This document shows, one piece after another, positions 1 through 13,829 of a stretch of 64,000 nucleotides of DNA. Position numbers and translations under genes: made by a program. Under the pieces are notes generated by a model. The model made no database searches and was not told the DNA's origin. It worked only from the letters and a program-made list of their open reading frames with translations. Within the stretch, counting starts at the first letter, position 1. Each line of letters starts with the position of its first letter. This DNA is from Pelecanus crispus (taxonomy: Eukaryota > Chordata > Aves > Pelecaniformes > Pelecanidae), in the NCBI RefSeq assembly GCF_030463565.1, contig NC_134659.1, forward strand, positions 9,122,511-9,186,510. Reading direction: 5' to 3'.

Positions 1-2639
1 AGCGCCTGGCTGCATGGTTCACACTGAAGTGGTGCTGAGTCACCGTCGCTCCCAACTCTGCTGAGGAAAAACTCCACTTGTCAGTGCAATTGGGAAAGAG
101 CAGGGCAGGGCTGGGGAGCTGAACCTTCCTGCCAGGAAGCCAGACCTCACTTGTGGGAGTTTAGCAATGGACAAACTGCTGTGGATGGACCTGACTCATC
201 ACCCCCGATGTGAGCCAGCCTTTGCTCCATGGCTGCTGTGGTTCAGGTAGGTACCTTGCTCTTGCTTCTGCACGCCTGATTTCACAAGGTATGTGGAGTA
301 ACAAGGCAGGAGCAATATTTGACCAGAAGAATACAAAAATTCCCAGGAAGCCAGCATGCATGGGATGTCTTGGTCAGAAAACTTTGGCCACAGGGCAAAC
401 TGACAGGAAGAGGAGTGGATGAAGAAGGAGCACACAGGGAAACCTGAGTCCCAGAGATCAGCATTCACAGAGCTGAGCGGAGACCTGCCCAGGGATGCAC
501 AGAGTGGTCCCCAGGGCTCCTCCTGTTTGCCAGACTGGGGCACAGCAAATGGCTCAGGCCACTCACTAGACACACATTTGTGGTTTACAGCCCTTTCAAA
601 GATTTTTGGCACACATCAGGGGAAATGTTTTTATGTCTGGATATTCAGATGCCTGGGGTGATCTCTTGCTCCAGGGGCACCTCTGGTAGTTCAGGACTGT
701 TGAAAATCTGCCTGTCCTTATTTAGTGGAGAGTTGTGCTGGACAACACTCAGCTACATGGCTGTGCCCAAGTCCCAGTATCAAGGCTCTGCTATCCAAGC
801 AGTGTCTGCTCTGCAGGTGAGGTCTGGTTTGATGTGGATGTAGCATCTAGCATAAGCTTCTGGGCATCTCTGTTTTTTCTAAGGCTCTTGAGCTGATTCT
901 GGAGTGAAAGTGGCTGTGGCTGGCACTCCAGATCCTCCTCTGCTCCTTCCAAGACCACCAGGCATAGTTATAACACTAAGGCTTTATGAACCCTTCCTGG
1001 CAGGAGTTTTGAATTCCCCATTTTTGTACCTGCCAGAAACAGCATCAGGTGAGAAGGAAGCTCCTTTGCAAAAGTGCCGTAGCCAGTGGCACCCCAGAGG
1101 GCTACCAGCACACAGCTAGTTCTTGCCCGTTCATCTCTGGCATTTATTCCACACCCTTATGGGAAGAGTCTGTCCAGGAGAAGCTGTCTTGCTGCACATC
1201 GTTCTGGGCACTGAAGTGCTGCCACAGAAACAGCAAGAGAGGCTTCAGGAGACTGTGAAAGAGCCTATGTGTACACTAGCCTTGCAGACAGAATTATTCA
1301 TGATCCCACCTCATAGCCACAGTTGAAATGAAAGATCTTCTAGGCTAAAGCATGAAGCTTCCTACTGGTTCATGCAACACTGCAGGGCAATGGAGGCCTG
1401 GATGCTTGAAACGAGTTTCTGGGTGCATCTGTGCAGTCAGTTCAATCTGCTCCCTGGCCTGCTCCAGGGATGAGGTCCAACAGGGTAATTTTGGTTCCCA
1501 CTGGAGCTCATCAGCTAGATCCCAGTGCCACATGAGATCTGGCCTGTGCCAGCCAGAGCCAGCATTGCTACCCAGAAAAGGAGAAAGTCTCCTTCAGGGA
1601 GCTGTCTGGTTCTAGAAGAAGAGTCCTTCCCACTTCCCCCTGCCTCCCATGGGTCTGGTTCAGCTCTTCAGCAAGATCAGCTGAGTGCAAATCTGCCTCT
1701 GCACTCTCATACGTTATAGCCCCTGAAGCAGGAGAGCCAAGGCCTTTTCCCAAAATCTTTGAAGTCAGTGGAAAAACTCAAGCTGATTTTGCTTGGGCTT
1801 TCAAAGCTAATGGAAATCAAAGCAGATTAAATCCTTCCCCTACCTTCCCCAGGAGAGGCAGCTGGAACTGCATGCCAGGGTGAAACCTGATGCTTTGCAG
1901 AGCCTGTGACACAGGAGAAAATCACTACGGGTGCTGTTATGGGGAGTCCTACTTCAGTGCCTGGCTTCACTTAAGTCCGCCCTTGTTAATGAGATGTGAG
2001 TGCAGAACAAGGCAGGAGAAACAACTTGAGGCTGATGGCAAAGGCTGTGCAGAGCCACAGACCCTATGAAGGATCAAAGCTGATCCCTGTCTTCCTTCAT
2101 GCTCTGCTCCCAGTCTGCTCAGGCAGAGATGTGATTGATGGCTGGAAAGAGGGTGATGAGCTCAGGATGCTGGATCTGGCCCCATCTCTGCTGGAGTGCA
2201 GGAGGATCAACGTGCACACGAGCTCTCTCTGCTGCCTGGAGACACTGGGAGTTTGCTCCAGTTTCCACCCCAGCCTCTAAGCCCTGCTAAGAGTCACCAG
2301 TTCCTGTACTTCTCATACCAGACGGCACAAGCACCAGGGACTTTTTGTGATGGCTACAGTCTGCCTGACAGCAATCAGAGCGTCTCAGAAAGAATGGTGA
2401 AAATGTCTGATGTCATTTTTTCTGCAAAAACTGCTGTGGAATAGCTTCTCCTGGAAACACCCTTCTGAGAGTCAGAGCAGCTTGGATTTGGGAATCATGC
2501 CTGCATACAGGACTTCTTCCATAAAAACTGCAGAGCTGTAAGTGCAGGGGAGCCAGCCGGCTCTGCTCCCCCCATGTAGACAAAACCTAATTCCAAGCTG
2601 AAATTTCCTTAAGACACATCTTGTATTTCAGGATCTTTT

Positions 2640-2830
2640 GGTGCTACTTTCATCTGCAATCCACATATTGCAGCCCTATAATAATAATAATAATAATAGT
2701 AATAATAATAGCAATAATAATAGCAATAATAATAATACCTTTTGTATGTACATAGCACCTTTCATCCAAGGATCTAAGTCACAATTACAGCCCCACACAT
2801 TCCTGTGTATTACAGCCCTATAATTCTAAG
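2640..2830 (+). repeat. CORE/MIR-like SINE remnant with AAT microsatellite
   Basis: An (AAT)n-rich tract is followed by the words ACATAGCACCTTTCATC and AAGGATCTAAG. These resemble the tail of old amniote CORE/MIR-type SINEs, which read roughly as a TAA-rich tract, then 'tagcgcctttcatc', then 'ggatctcaaagc'. Assignment is by eye from memory of the consensus. The copy is old and diverged. Confidence 0.5.
2678..2737 (+). repeat. AAT trinucleotide microsatellite
   Basis: About 60 bp of ATA/AAT trinucleotides interrupted by AGT and AGC variants. It is embedded at the edge of a SINE-like remnant and may have grown from that element's A/T-rich tract. Confidence 0.9.
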
Positions 2831-3944
2831 ACTGCTCAAGTATCCAGACTTCAAAGGGAATGTGGATTTCCCCTCCAGCCCAGTCACGGTGCCCAACATG
2901 CTGGAGATGTTTCAAAGGTGTTGCGAAGGTGCCTTGGCAGTAGCCAGAGATAGTCAGAAGAGCCAGAGGAGCTCTCTGAAGGCGAAAGGAGCCTTTGTGG
3001 ATTTTTTCCTCCCCTCTCCCAGCCACTCTCTACTCTCCCTGGAAAGTCAGCAGAGCCCTGGGATGGGGATGATGCTCCCATGAGACCTGTGTGTCTGTAC
3101 AGTGGGAGGTCAAAAGACAGAAATGATGTTGAAAGGAAAAACACGGGATGGCACAAGCTCAACTGGGTGACTTTCCAGGTCAGGCAGAATCCACAGCATT
3201 TTGGTCAAAAGTAAATTCACAGAAAAATTATGCTCCACTGAAAAAAGAAGCGGGGGAGATGGTGGAACATTTCATTGTAAGACCTTTTCTTAAAAGGGTT
3301 TAAAGATTTTCAAGTAACTAAAAAATGAAACAAAGTATTCTTTTTTGGGTCAAAGCAAAATGTTTCAGGGATACCCAGAGCAAACATGTTTTGTTTTGGT
3401 TTGGTTTAGTTTTAATTGCAGAGGAAACCTGGAAAAAAAAATCTATTTGTTTAACCCAAGCCAATCTTTCCCCTCCTTTTTTGGTTTAGACAAAGAGCTG
3501 GAATAGCTGTTATTTACCCCCATATGTTCCGGAAGAAGTATGCTAAAAGCAAGGTAGCTTCCTGCAGAAAACAGATTAGATTAAAGAATTGGGGTTTACA
3601 GAAGCTCTGGCCAAGCTGCAGTTTACCAGCTGGGTTCACTTCCTCTACGGAGTTCGCCAGTGCTACCCACGAGCTTTTAAACAGCTGCTGGATTCGGCTC
3701 CAGAGGAGTATTTCAGCAGCTGCACTGACTTGTGGCTGCATCCATAAGCAAGGAGTGATGAGGTCAGTGGACATGAAAGACAGGCTACAAATCTGAGAGT
3801 TTAGTGTTGCTTTTCTTCATCTTGTGGCTGAACAAATGTAAAGCTCAAGAATTTTTTAATAAACTTTTAAAGGTATTTTAGCTCAAGAGGTCCAGACATG
3901 TGGCTGAAAAGTGCAGAGAGTATCTAACTCTTCTATAGCACTGT

Positions 3945-4110
3945 TCTAATCAGTTGATCTCAAAGCACATTAGAGAAGGGTTTATTAGCAGTGCTTTCAA
4001 GATAGGGAGGCTGAGGCACAGGAAAAGGAGAGGACTTGTTTGGAGTAAACCATAAGACTGGGACAGAGCTAGAAAAGAGTCCAGGTTTCTTGTGCTGCAC
4101 TCCAGTCCTC
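3945..4110 (+). repeat. CORE/MIR-like SINE remnant
   Basis: The words GATCTCAAAGCACATTAGA, GGCTGAGGCACAGGAAAAGG, GGGACAGAGCTAGAA and GTCCAGGTTTCTTG occur in the order expected for the 'gatctcaaagcgctt ... actgaggcacagagagg ... gcagagctgggaa ... cccaggtctcctg' tail of old amniote SINEs. Boundaries are approximate. Confidence 0.5.
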
Positions 4111-4870
4111 TGTATCTCTCATCTTCACCATACAAGGGAGCCAAAGTTCATGGGGCACCTGTCTGTTCCCAAAAGTCTGAGTCTTTGTGTCCCTTCACCT
4201 AGGAGAAACCCTTTCCTCAAAGTATCTGCAAGACGGTCAGTGGAAAGTCGTCCCCTGGAAAAGGAATGGGTCTGCTTTGTGGTATCACCAGATGAGCCAG
4301 AGCACCTCATGGAGGAGCAGGGCAGTTTTCACAGCGTATGCTAGCTCATCTCAGACACACCACACTAACCAGCATGGGCTGCAACATGTTTCCACTCCCC
4401 CTTCTTCAATAAATCAAGGCTTCCAGCATTCATGCTTTTGTCACTAATAAATCTTGCACTGTCTTACACCACATGAAAGCACAACAATACCTTAACTGAC
4501 AGGCACTTCCCTGTGCAGGACTGCAGCTGCAAACACAACCTGCAGCACAAGAACCTGCTGTTTTGGCCCTGAGCTGAAGAGAAGTTAAAGACAGCATGTA
4601 TAGCAAGGCTGCCTGTGCACAGTAAAGCCCTGCATGCTGTTGCCAGAGCACATGTAAAACCACTCTGTGCAACAGGCACCTCATTAATCTGTGGAACTCG
4701 TTGCCACAGGAAATTAGTACAACAATAAAAGTCTTGCCTGCACCTATAATCAATGTCCTGTCTTGGTTGTGAAACCTTTGGTTCTGCAAATAGAACACAC
4801 CTGACCCTAAAGGTATGTCTCTGTCCTTTGGTACCTGGGGCACACGCTGCTTAGGCAGGTGACCTCCCAG

Positions 4871-4925
4871 TCTTGGGACAGAGCCTTGGGACAATATCTG
4901 GGACAACAGCTTGGGACAATATCTG
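4871..4925 (+). repeat. Short direct repeat cluster
   Basis: The word CTTGGGACAATATCTG occurs twice about 25 bp apart, with a shorter TCTTGGGACA copy just before, giving a small imperfect tandem array. No coding or RNA role is evident. Confidence 0.7.
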
Positions 4926-7900
4926 ACAAATCCCATGCCCTGATATACAGGGAGAAGAAAGCCTTACAGTTCAGCTCTGTGTCTGCACCTTTTTCTTCCC
5001 TTGGGAGATGCTGACTGAACAGCAGCAGAAGCACTGTTTTCATGGCCATAGTCAGACCGACTCAGGGTGCTGTGTGGGAAGTCAATGAAATGCTCACACA
5101 GCTATTGCCTTTCTCAGTTCCCAAGTATTGGGAAGCCGGTGGGGACACTGCCAGCTGTGCAGCTGCAGAAACACAGGTAAAGCAAAATTGCAGAGATTGT
5201 TCCTGCAACCAGAATTTCTTCTCATGTTCTCTGGGAAAAGTAGAAGATGAATTTCTGTCTAAAAGTGTAAATGCCTTTCCTGCTGGTTTCATCCATGCAA
5301 AGATGAAAATTTGCTTTACTAAGTTTAAGAAATGTCCAGAATTGGGAATTCTCTTGAAGTTGCAAGATGCAATTACACCCAGAGTCATCCCTACACCAGA
5401 TAACTTCCTTGGGAAGGTAACTTGTGCCTTCAGATCCCTGAGATCCCTGGTGCTTGGCCACACCATCACACTGCCAGCAGCCGCTGTGGCCTTGGCTCAA
5501 CTCACTGCTCCATGCACAAGGCACCACCGGCACTGGGAGGTGGCAGTGGACAGGGGGAATATCCCAGGGGTTGGTGGTCTGCAGAGCTCAGTGTCATGTT
5601 ACAAAACCTTTCAACATGTGTGTGGGGCATCCTCCTAACAGCCCTCCCTGCCCCCATGCAGGCACCCCCCTGCTCTTCCACCCTTTACTTGGCAGAGGAG
5701 ACCAGGTTTCTGCTCCCCTTCCAACCCTGCGGTTCCTGCCATGGCACGCACAGCTCTCATGGGATGATGCGCAATGCTTGGGCTTCACCTTCCCTTTGAA
5801 CGAAGGGGAATGTTACTAATTGGTGCCCCATGGGGATGTTCAGTGCTGGAAACTATCCTGTCTCCCCAGGGTCTCTTTGTAGTGGGACCTGTGGCTGCTC
5901 ACAAGAAGAGACAACAGGTCCCTTGAGCAGGTCCTACCCTTACAGGTGTGTCTGACTTGCTCCACTCCCATGGGGGCTGCTTTTCATTTCCAAATCCTTC
6001 AAAGAGATTTAAACAGCTACAGGAAGCACTACAAACAAGGCAAATGGAGATGGAGAGCTGCTGATAGTTCAGGAGGCTCCTCTGTCATCCCATGGAGGGG
6101 AGGAGACTGGAGAGCTGCCCTCCTTCATCACTGTCAGCAAAGCCTGTACTGGTGGATCTGGGAAAGGTTTTTGCATTACCCCTTCCTGGATCCTTGATGC
6201 ATCCCTGAAAGACTGGAGGCACCACCTGAGCTTCACTGTGCCCCCCCCCCTCCTCCTTGCTCCCCATCACTGGCACAGCTCCTGCCTCCACTTGGTCTGG
6301 AGACTGACTCCGTTTTGACTTGGTTGCAACACTAGGTGCTTGTGCTTGGTCCTGCTCTTCTTCATGAAGGCTGTTTCTGATGTCTCTTCAGCTCCTACCA
6401 AACTCAAGTCCTTCTCCAAGACCTGAGGCTCCTCCCAGCTCTGACAGTCCTCCCCTATCCTTTCCCACCACTATTCAGAGCACCGCTGTGGTGATCCGTG
6501 TCCTGGCCCCAGCTCCTCTCTGGCTCCCCACAGCCTCTCCTGGCTCCCTGGCACCCAGGCAGGACCCTGTGCTGCCAGCAGGGAGCTCAGCATTGGGCTG
6601 CCCTTGCCGCCTCTTTCCCCACCCAGAGCTATTTCCCTGTGATGCATGAATGTGGCTCGTGTTCCCATTTCAGGGTCCCCAAGGAGCCTGGCCCATGTTG
6701 GATGCCTTCTGAGCTGTCTCAGAGCAGCCAAGAAGAGGAGTGTCCGTCTGTCCCATGGGCAACTGGCTTGCTGAGACCCAGCCCAGCTCCTCCAAAGAAG
6801 GACCTGGGGGAGCAGCTTGTTCTACAGCAGTGGAGGCATTTTGGCACCCCAGGTGAAGTGTCTGGGCTCAAAGGCAGCAGCACCCACTGCCCTGCTGTTG
6901 GCAGAGGGTGCTCCCCGCTGAGAGGGGGTGGGGTGACAGACGTCCCTGAGCCCCTGCTGCAGTGAGCTAGGAAGCGCCGTGCTTCCCTTTCCCTCCTCCA
7001 CCCTCCTGCTGCTCCCTGACCCAGGCAGGTGCAGAGGGGGAGAGGCATTTGCAGCTCCATTGCTGCCTTTTGGCACCAGAGCCTCTGCCAGAATCAAAGA
7101 GCTTTTCAAAGAAAACCCTAAACTCCTTTAATCGCCAGCTAGAGCTCCTCCTGCACAGATCTAAGGGCCATGAGCTCAGTGTTTTCACTGCCCTAGGCAG
7201 ATTTATGAGCTTATTCTTCAAGGAAAGGAGGGAGAGAGGGGAGGCAGTGGCATATTACTTAGCCTGGGGGGTGGGCAGGGAGGAGAGGGGGGAGGATAGA
7301 GGAAGGTGTTTGCAGTGGAAGTGCAGGAGGTTGCAGAAAGCCGGGCTCTGCTGTGGACAGTGCTCTCAGGCATGGCGGAGAGGCAAAGTGGGATCAGATG
7401 TGAGAGAGGACTGGCCTGCTGCGGCTGAAGTTCAGAGCATGTGGCGGGTGAGTAGCAGCTCCCTCCCACCCAGGCTTCCTGCACAGTGATGCCAGCTGGA
7501 AGGGGGCATGCGGACATGGCATGCCTGCTGCCACCCAGTCTCGCTCACTCTGACGCTTGGGACCAGGAGTGGGGCATCCCTCAAAGCACAAGCGGGAGGG
7601 ACTGGTCTCTTCTAGTCCCAACCAAGCTGCCCTGGTTGCAGTCTGCAGAGTGAAGAAGGAGGGAGGAGGCTTGCTGGCAGTCACATGCAGCTATCCACCC
7701 TGGAGCACAGCCCCATCCCCAAGCACATTTGTTCTAACCACTCCGCTGTGCTGCCTTCCCCACTGTGCTCCTTGTCTGTACACCTGCTCCCTTCTTGCCC
7801 GGGAATGCAGTGCTCACTGCCAGCTGTGAAGCAAGTGCAATAAAGGTCTGGATGCTCCTTCTCCTGCAGAGAAATCTGGGCAGCAGTTGTTGGCTTTGGG

Positions 7901-9365
7901 ATGGGGCAGATCCTGTGTCTCACCTCCTGCAGCCCTGCTCAGACAGTGCCCCACCAAGAAGCACTCATCTGCTCACATCCAGCATCCCAGACACCCTGCT
8001 GACACTTCCAAACAGCCCTGCAAAGGATGCCTCTTTCCTTTTGAACTGAAATCTTGGGAAGGTCTCAGCCATGACCTGCGGTACTAAAGCCACAGCCCTC
8101 CACCTCGTCACCCACAGCACCGCCTGTCGTAGCTGGAAGTACCTGGGGGCTGCAAACCTTGTTCATGGACCAGCCGCTCTCTGGAGAGCACAGCATCCTG
8201 TGAATCCCAACAGTACCTACATTGGGATAGCAAGCAGCCAAGTAAAGCAAAACACTGCTTGACCCAAAGCACTTCTAGCTCATGATATCAAGAGGTAAAA
8301 TGGAGCAGAGCTTATGGCAGAAAAGGGGGCTAGGAGATGATGAGGCAGGAGGAGCTAGGAAGAGCAGTCATGAACCTGAAAGCTTCATCTCATTGGAAAT
8401 TCAGAAACTTCAACATTTCCTTTCCCTTGAATGCAAAACAAGGAGCCAACATGTCAGTATTTAGTATAGAACAGAAAAATCAATATATTGTGTTTTAGAA
8501 ACATGAAGATGCTTTGCTTTGATAGTTTTGGAGTCCTGCAATGTGAATACTAAATCGCCTACAGGTAAACATAACACTAGCAGGTGAAAATACGTAAATA
8601 GAAACTTTTTTTTAAAAAGCTACCATGAAGTGAAAACTTTGAAATAATCTCTCTTGATTCAACTTGTTACTACATTTCTCCTATTCACAGTCCCATGAAC
8701 ACCAATCCATTTTCATTAAGCTTTTCTTTTTCAATGAAATGAGATATTGCTTGGAAAATCATCCCACCAAATGTGCTCTTCAGGCAGCTCTAGAACTGAC
8801 CTCACTATTAACTGTCCTGCAATTCTGGCTTTGCTCTGAACACCACCAATCCCCCGGGACATGGCTCCCTCACCACTACTTTGTGTGCTCACTGGAGGGT
8901 TCAGTGTGCTCCCACTGCTCTGTCCTGAGCCTCAAGCCCAGGCACACCACCATGCAGCACCTGCAGCATCAGGCTCATGACAGTAATGCAGGGATGAAGG
9001 TCCTCTGCTCTCTGCTAAACCAGCAGTGCTCTGAGCACTGCTGTGGGCCAAGGGACCAGAAAATTTCAGCTATTGGTAGGGGTGAGAGTTACACGATTCC
9101 TAGGGGATACAAAAGGCCATTTGGAAACACATGCTCAGCAGCTGTGGCTTTTCCAGGTTGCTTTTCAGTTTCTCTCACAAGCCTGATCCCAAATCTGCTG
9201 TTTGGTTTTCTTCTCATTGCAGGCTGGGGAGCGCAGGGGCAGGAATTACACTGCTTCTGGTTAGCTTTCATCTGCCTTCTCCAGAAGGGAAACACCAGCC
9301 AGAGTCAGTGTCAGCAGCTCTCCCTGATACCTGGGACTTGGGCAGATCTTGGGTATCCCAAAGTG

Positions 9366-9420
9366 TTGGCATTCATTAATGCTGGGACTTTATTTATGAA
9401 TTGGCATTCATTAATGCTGG
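9366..9420 (+). repeat. Exact 20-bp direct repeat
   Basis: An identical 20-bp word beginning TTGGCATTCATTAATG is present at 9366-9385 and 9401-9420, separated by 15 bp of AT-rich sequence. It looks like a local slippage duplication inside LGR6 intron 1. Confidence 0.85.
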
Positions 9421-11719
9421 ACATAATGCTGACACTCCCCCATGGGGTCTTCATTGCAACGTGCCAGCAAAAAGCCACTGTCAGTCACAGGAGACCCTGA
9501 GGTGGTAATTGGGATGCTGGGTAATTGGAGTTGAACCCAGGTGGTCTGACCTTAAAGCCTCCTTGAAATCCTGCTGGCAAGGATGCAACAAGGATGCAGG
9601 ACACACTTGTGACCTTGTGGAGTGCCTGTACGGAGTCAGCAGGCTCTGCGGATGGTCTTTGTAGGGCCCCTTTGGAGGAAACTAAATCTGAAGGTGGGAA
9701 AGCTGAAGGGAGGGGTGGGGAGCTGAAGGTGGGAGACTCTTGTTATCCCTGATATTTTAGGGGTTAAAAAAACCCAAAGTGCCTAAAAGCTGTTAAATGG
9801 TGAACATAAACCCATGAACCCAATACACAGTGTGTGTCAGAGCCCAGCTCTTCTAATCCTTCTCACCAGTCTTACCTCCCACATCTGCTCATAAACTTTT
9901 CCCTTTGCTCCTGCTATGGCTGCCCTTCTCCCAGGCATGCCGGGCATTTCTGAGGGTGAGACTGTGTACTTCTGGCTGTACAGGGCAGGAGTGGCATTTC
10001 CAATTAGTCTTCCAGCAGGGAAGAAGATCAAGCAGAGTGCCAGCCCTTAGTGCATCAGTTTGGCCACCTGGATGTGGGGGTGGCTTTGGAAATCCTGTGC
10101 TCTATCATGACTTGAGAAGTGGAAGGGTCTGGAAGCTCTTTGGGGTGAGTCTTCACCTTTGTGATGTGTTTGCATGGGTCCTGGTGCAATGTTGGGGCTC
10201 CTGCGGTGACCATGGTATGGGGAAGAGGCTGTGAATGGGCCGTGACACTGGGCGAGCATCAGCCACAGGATGGTGACTCACTGCTCTTTGCAACATTACC
10301 TGGGGCAGGAGAGCAGGATACCCCCCAGGAAGGATTTAATTTACACCTCATGTTGGCATTTTGTTCTCTGTATTTTTGGCTGCTCCCTCTGTCTCCCCAG
10401 GGTGTGTGACTGTCACCTAATACCCAAAGGCACACAGAGGTCCCAGTCATCCCTGCAGGAGATCCCATCTCCTTGTCAGCCCCCTGCAAGCCCAGTCATC
10501 CCTCCAACCCCAACACTCCTCCCCACAGCTGCAATGCCTGCTAGGCTCCTATGGGTCAGCCACCATCCTGTCCCTCTACTTGTGCCCCAGCTCCTCTGGC
10601 AGCTCTTGGGGTGCTTCCCATCTTAGAGAGGCTGTGGTGGGGGCTGTCCTCCTTTTTCCCAGGGTAGGGGCTGCACAGGGGCAGACTCTGGGACAGACAG
10701 TTATGGAGGGGTTTGGGCTGAGGGGAGCTGGTTTCAGCATTGCTGCTTGTCTTGCTTCAGGCTTCAGCTGTGTCTCTGTAGTCAGCCTTCAGACCCTGGT
10801 GCCTCACATACCCAGAGTTTTGTGAGTGCTTAAAAATGCAGATATCAAGAAAGAGGCATCTTCCATTCACTCTTTCTTTGCACTGAATGCAGCATTGTGT
10901 AACCAGGGAAGTGTCTGCCCAGCTTCATATGAGAGCATCCCTGCCTCCTGCAGATCCCTATCATGGGTCCATGTGGCACCTGATCCCAGAGGGTAACTCA
11001 GAGGAGAGCATGAGTGATGTGGGGCCCCCAGACTCCCAGTGGGATGCTAAATTCCAGGCAATGGCTCAAAATGTCTCTGCAAGGCGAGAACAGCCCTGAC
11101 AGCTCCTGACCCGATTCACCTCAATGGAAACAGGTGGGGAATGAGAAGATTTCTGTCTGGGCAGTCTCCTGACATGCCTGGTGATATCCGGGACTCTCTG
11201 CTGCTCTTTCCCCAAATCCTGCTTGTGATGGCAACAGCCTGACAACCACATCACCTGTCTTGTGTCCCAGGTCTCTGGTGGCTTTCCAGGACAGAGAAAC
11301 AGCATTGCATGCAGTGAGCTGTGCAGTGGCTGCCTGTCTTCACTGCAAGGTATGCATGGGGCCTGGGACATGGACACAGTGGTCACCAATGCTTGTGGGG
11401 ATGGGGCACAGAGCAGGGGTAGAGCCTGACCCCTCCATGGTGCTGTGGAGACCTGGGACCCTGGGGAACGTTGGGATGGCTCCTCCAGAGGAGCTTTGAG
11501 TCATGGTGCTACTGATGTCTGGTATCCTACAGGTTTGTGTCTTTCATCCTTATCACTTCCTCTGCAGTATCCCCATTACCCTGCATGCTCCCCTCTCCCA
11601 CATCGCAATGATCCCTGCTCCACCCATGTCCTACGCACTGCTCATACAAGTAGGTTTGATCAGGCTTCACAAGGGAAGGAGAAATGGAGTAATGTTATTC
11701 CTATCTTTAACTACCAGCT

Positions 11720-12012
11720 GGGAGGGTGGAGAGAAGACAGAGACAAACTCTTCTTGGAGTTGTGCAGAGGAAGGATGAGAGGTAATGGGCACAAGATGGA
11801 ATATGGGAAACTGCAATTAGATTAAGAAAAACATTTCCCATAAAGATGGTAAAAAATGGGAAAAGGGTAAGGGAATCTTAGAGATCCCAGTAGGATCAAA
11901 ACCCTACTGGACGAGGTCCTGACCAGCCTCACAAGCTGGACCTGTTTTGAGCAGGAGTGTGGATCAGAGACCTCCAGAGGTGTCTTCCTGCCTAAGATAT
12001 GTTATGATGCTG
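11720..12012 (+). mobile_element. CR1: CR1 LINE 3' end fragment, plus orientation
   Basis: The words GAGGTAATGGGCACAAGATGG, AAACCCTACTGGACGAGGTC, TTTTGAGCAGGAGTG and GACCTCCAGAGGTGTCTTCC run in the order of the avian CR1 3' untranslated end ('ggcaacgggcacaaactggaa ... acccgactggacacggtcctg ... ttgagcaggggg ... gatctccagaggtcccttccaacc'). The copy ends near an ATGTTATGATG stretch resembling the CR1 terminal octamer. It is well diverged, so it is an old insertion. Confidence 0.75.
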
Positions 12013-13829
12013 GGCAATCCTTCCAGTTCCTCCTTGTGTCCCTTAGTCCAGGCTGGGGATAAGCACTTCAAGATGTGTAATTTCCAACCTATATGTGTGC
12101 AGGTTGGCCAGGACATGTGTGTGCTGTCTGGCCAGCTGACCTGAATGTGTGACCATGATGCTCCTGCTGTTGCCTTTCTGTCTGTGGGTACTGCTGAGGG
12201 TGTCCTCTACTGAATACAGGCACTCCATTTATTTGAGCCCCCTATTTCCTGCCAGCTATGGTTTGACAGGCCGCTGTGCCCCTAGGAGGGTGCTGGCAGG
12301 CACCAGCAACATGCTGTCATTTTTTTTTTTGGTGAAATAGGAGCAGCCTCAGCAAATTGAGAGCATCCCTTCACCCCCCAGCATTGCCACCAGTCCCCCT
12401 TGCTAGGGGCTGGTAGCCAGGTGCAGAGGGGCAGAGGAGGGTCAGGATGCCAATCCTGGGGCAGAGGGCTGCACTGGACACCTGCACCCAACCACAGCCC
12501 TGTTCCCAGTGCTCAGGCACTCAGTGATGGGCATGGGGACAGCCGGGGACTGAACTCCCCCAGCCCATGCGATGTTCACTTCCATGCCCTGGGGAATCTG
12601 AGGTGGGGTTGCTCAACCAGGTCACATACGGGGTTTGCAGTGGTGCCAGGGATTGAAGCTAAGCTAATACTCTGAGTACCAAGAAGCTCTTCCCATTTTC
12701 CCATCCTTATCCATGCACCTTTGTGCAGTCTCCTCTCTGCTGCACAAGAACCTTCCCCTTTGCAGCTCCAGTCTCCTTCTACACTCTCAGCTTGCTGCTG
12801 TCCTCTCCAGACAGCCCCATCAGCTCCAGCCTGCCTCTGTTGCCAGCCCCCAAAAGAAACTCTCCTACATATGGTGTTGGCCGTGGAAGACAGAGATGTG
12901 ATATTTGGCACATTGCTGTCAGGACTTACTGGCATATCGGCTAAAGGTTAAATCTGCTCTCTGAATACTCAGCTCTTTTGGGGTGACACAGGCCCTAGGA
13001 TCTCTGGATGTAGCTGAATAGTGTGTGCTGACCTCTAATGTTTCATGGCTGGACTCTAAGGCCAGGCTAAGACACAGTTCATGCCCCAAAACATGTCATG
13101 CACTAAGAAGCTCCTTGCCAGCCCCTGTGTGATGAGCCAGGCAGGATGGTCTGTACTGCTCCAGAGAAATGGGCTGTTAGAGCCAGCATGAGTCCTGATT
13201 GAGTTCAGGCTGCCTGCAGGAGCAATGCAGACAGCAGGGACCTGTCACCTCACATGGAGAACCCCCAGCTGAGCTGGCTGCCTGGGGTCTCTCCAGGGCT
13301 GCCAACAAGACACCAGCGTGTCTAAGTGCCTACTGGAGAGGTCCCCTGGGAAGAGGTGACCTGCTTCTCTCCCATCTCCCTGACCAGAGCTGCAAGCTCA
13401 CCAATGATGCCTACATTGGAAAAGCTTGGTTTTGGATGGGTGGGATCAGGTTCAAGTTCAGGGAGGTGTGAGAGTGAGCAAGGACAGGGTTCTTGGAGAG
13501 AGAGAGGCATGGCAGAGGCACAGCATTGTCAGGATGGGGCATGAATGCGAGCTCATTAGTGGTGAGGCAGTGTCTAATCAGAGGTTATTATGAGGATCCT
13601 TTATTTTGCACCTGAGGGAGTCCTGCTCTTTACAGAAAGGAGTAACAGTAATTTGCTTAGAAGACAGGGCATGGAGCAAAGGAGATGGAAAGTTTTGGCA
13701 GCAGCTGCCCTTCAGCTCCATGCTCCTCGTGGCCATTAACAGGGCTTGCTTTTCAGCACTTGCAGCTCTCCAAAAAAGTCTAGGCATTTCTTTACAAATC
13801 TGAATGTGGATTTAAAGTCTGAATTTACA

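Noticed and set aside
5042-5638. 198-codon plus-strand open frame
   Set aside because: No domain or splice support; likely chance.
8664-9500. 278-codon plus-strand open frame in LGR6 intron 1
   Set aside because: Composition is unlike protein-coding sequence, with no known motif; contains part of a local direct repeat.
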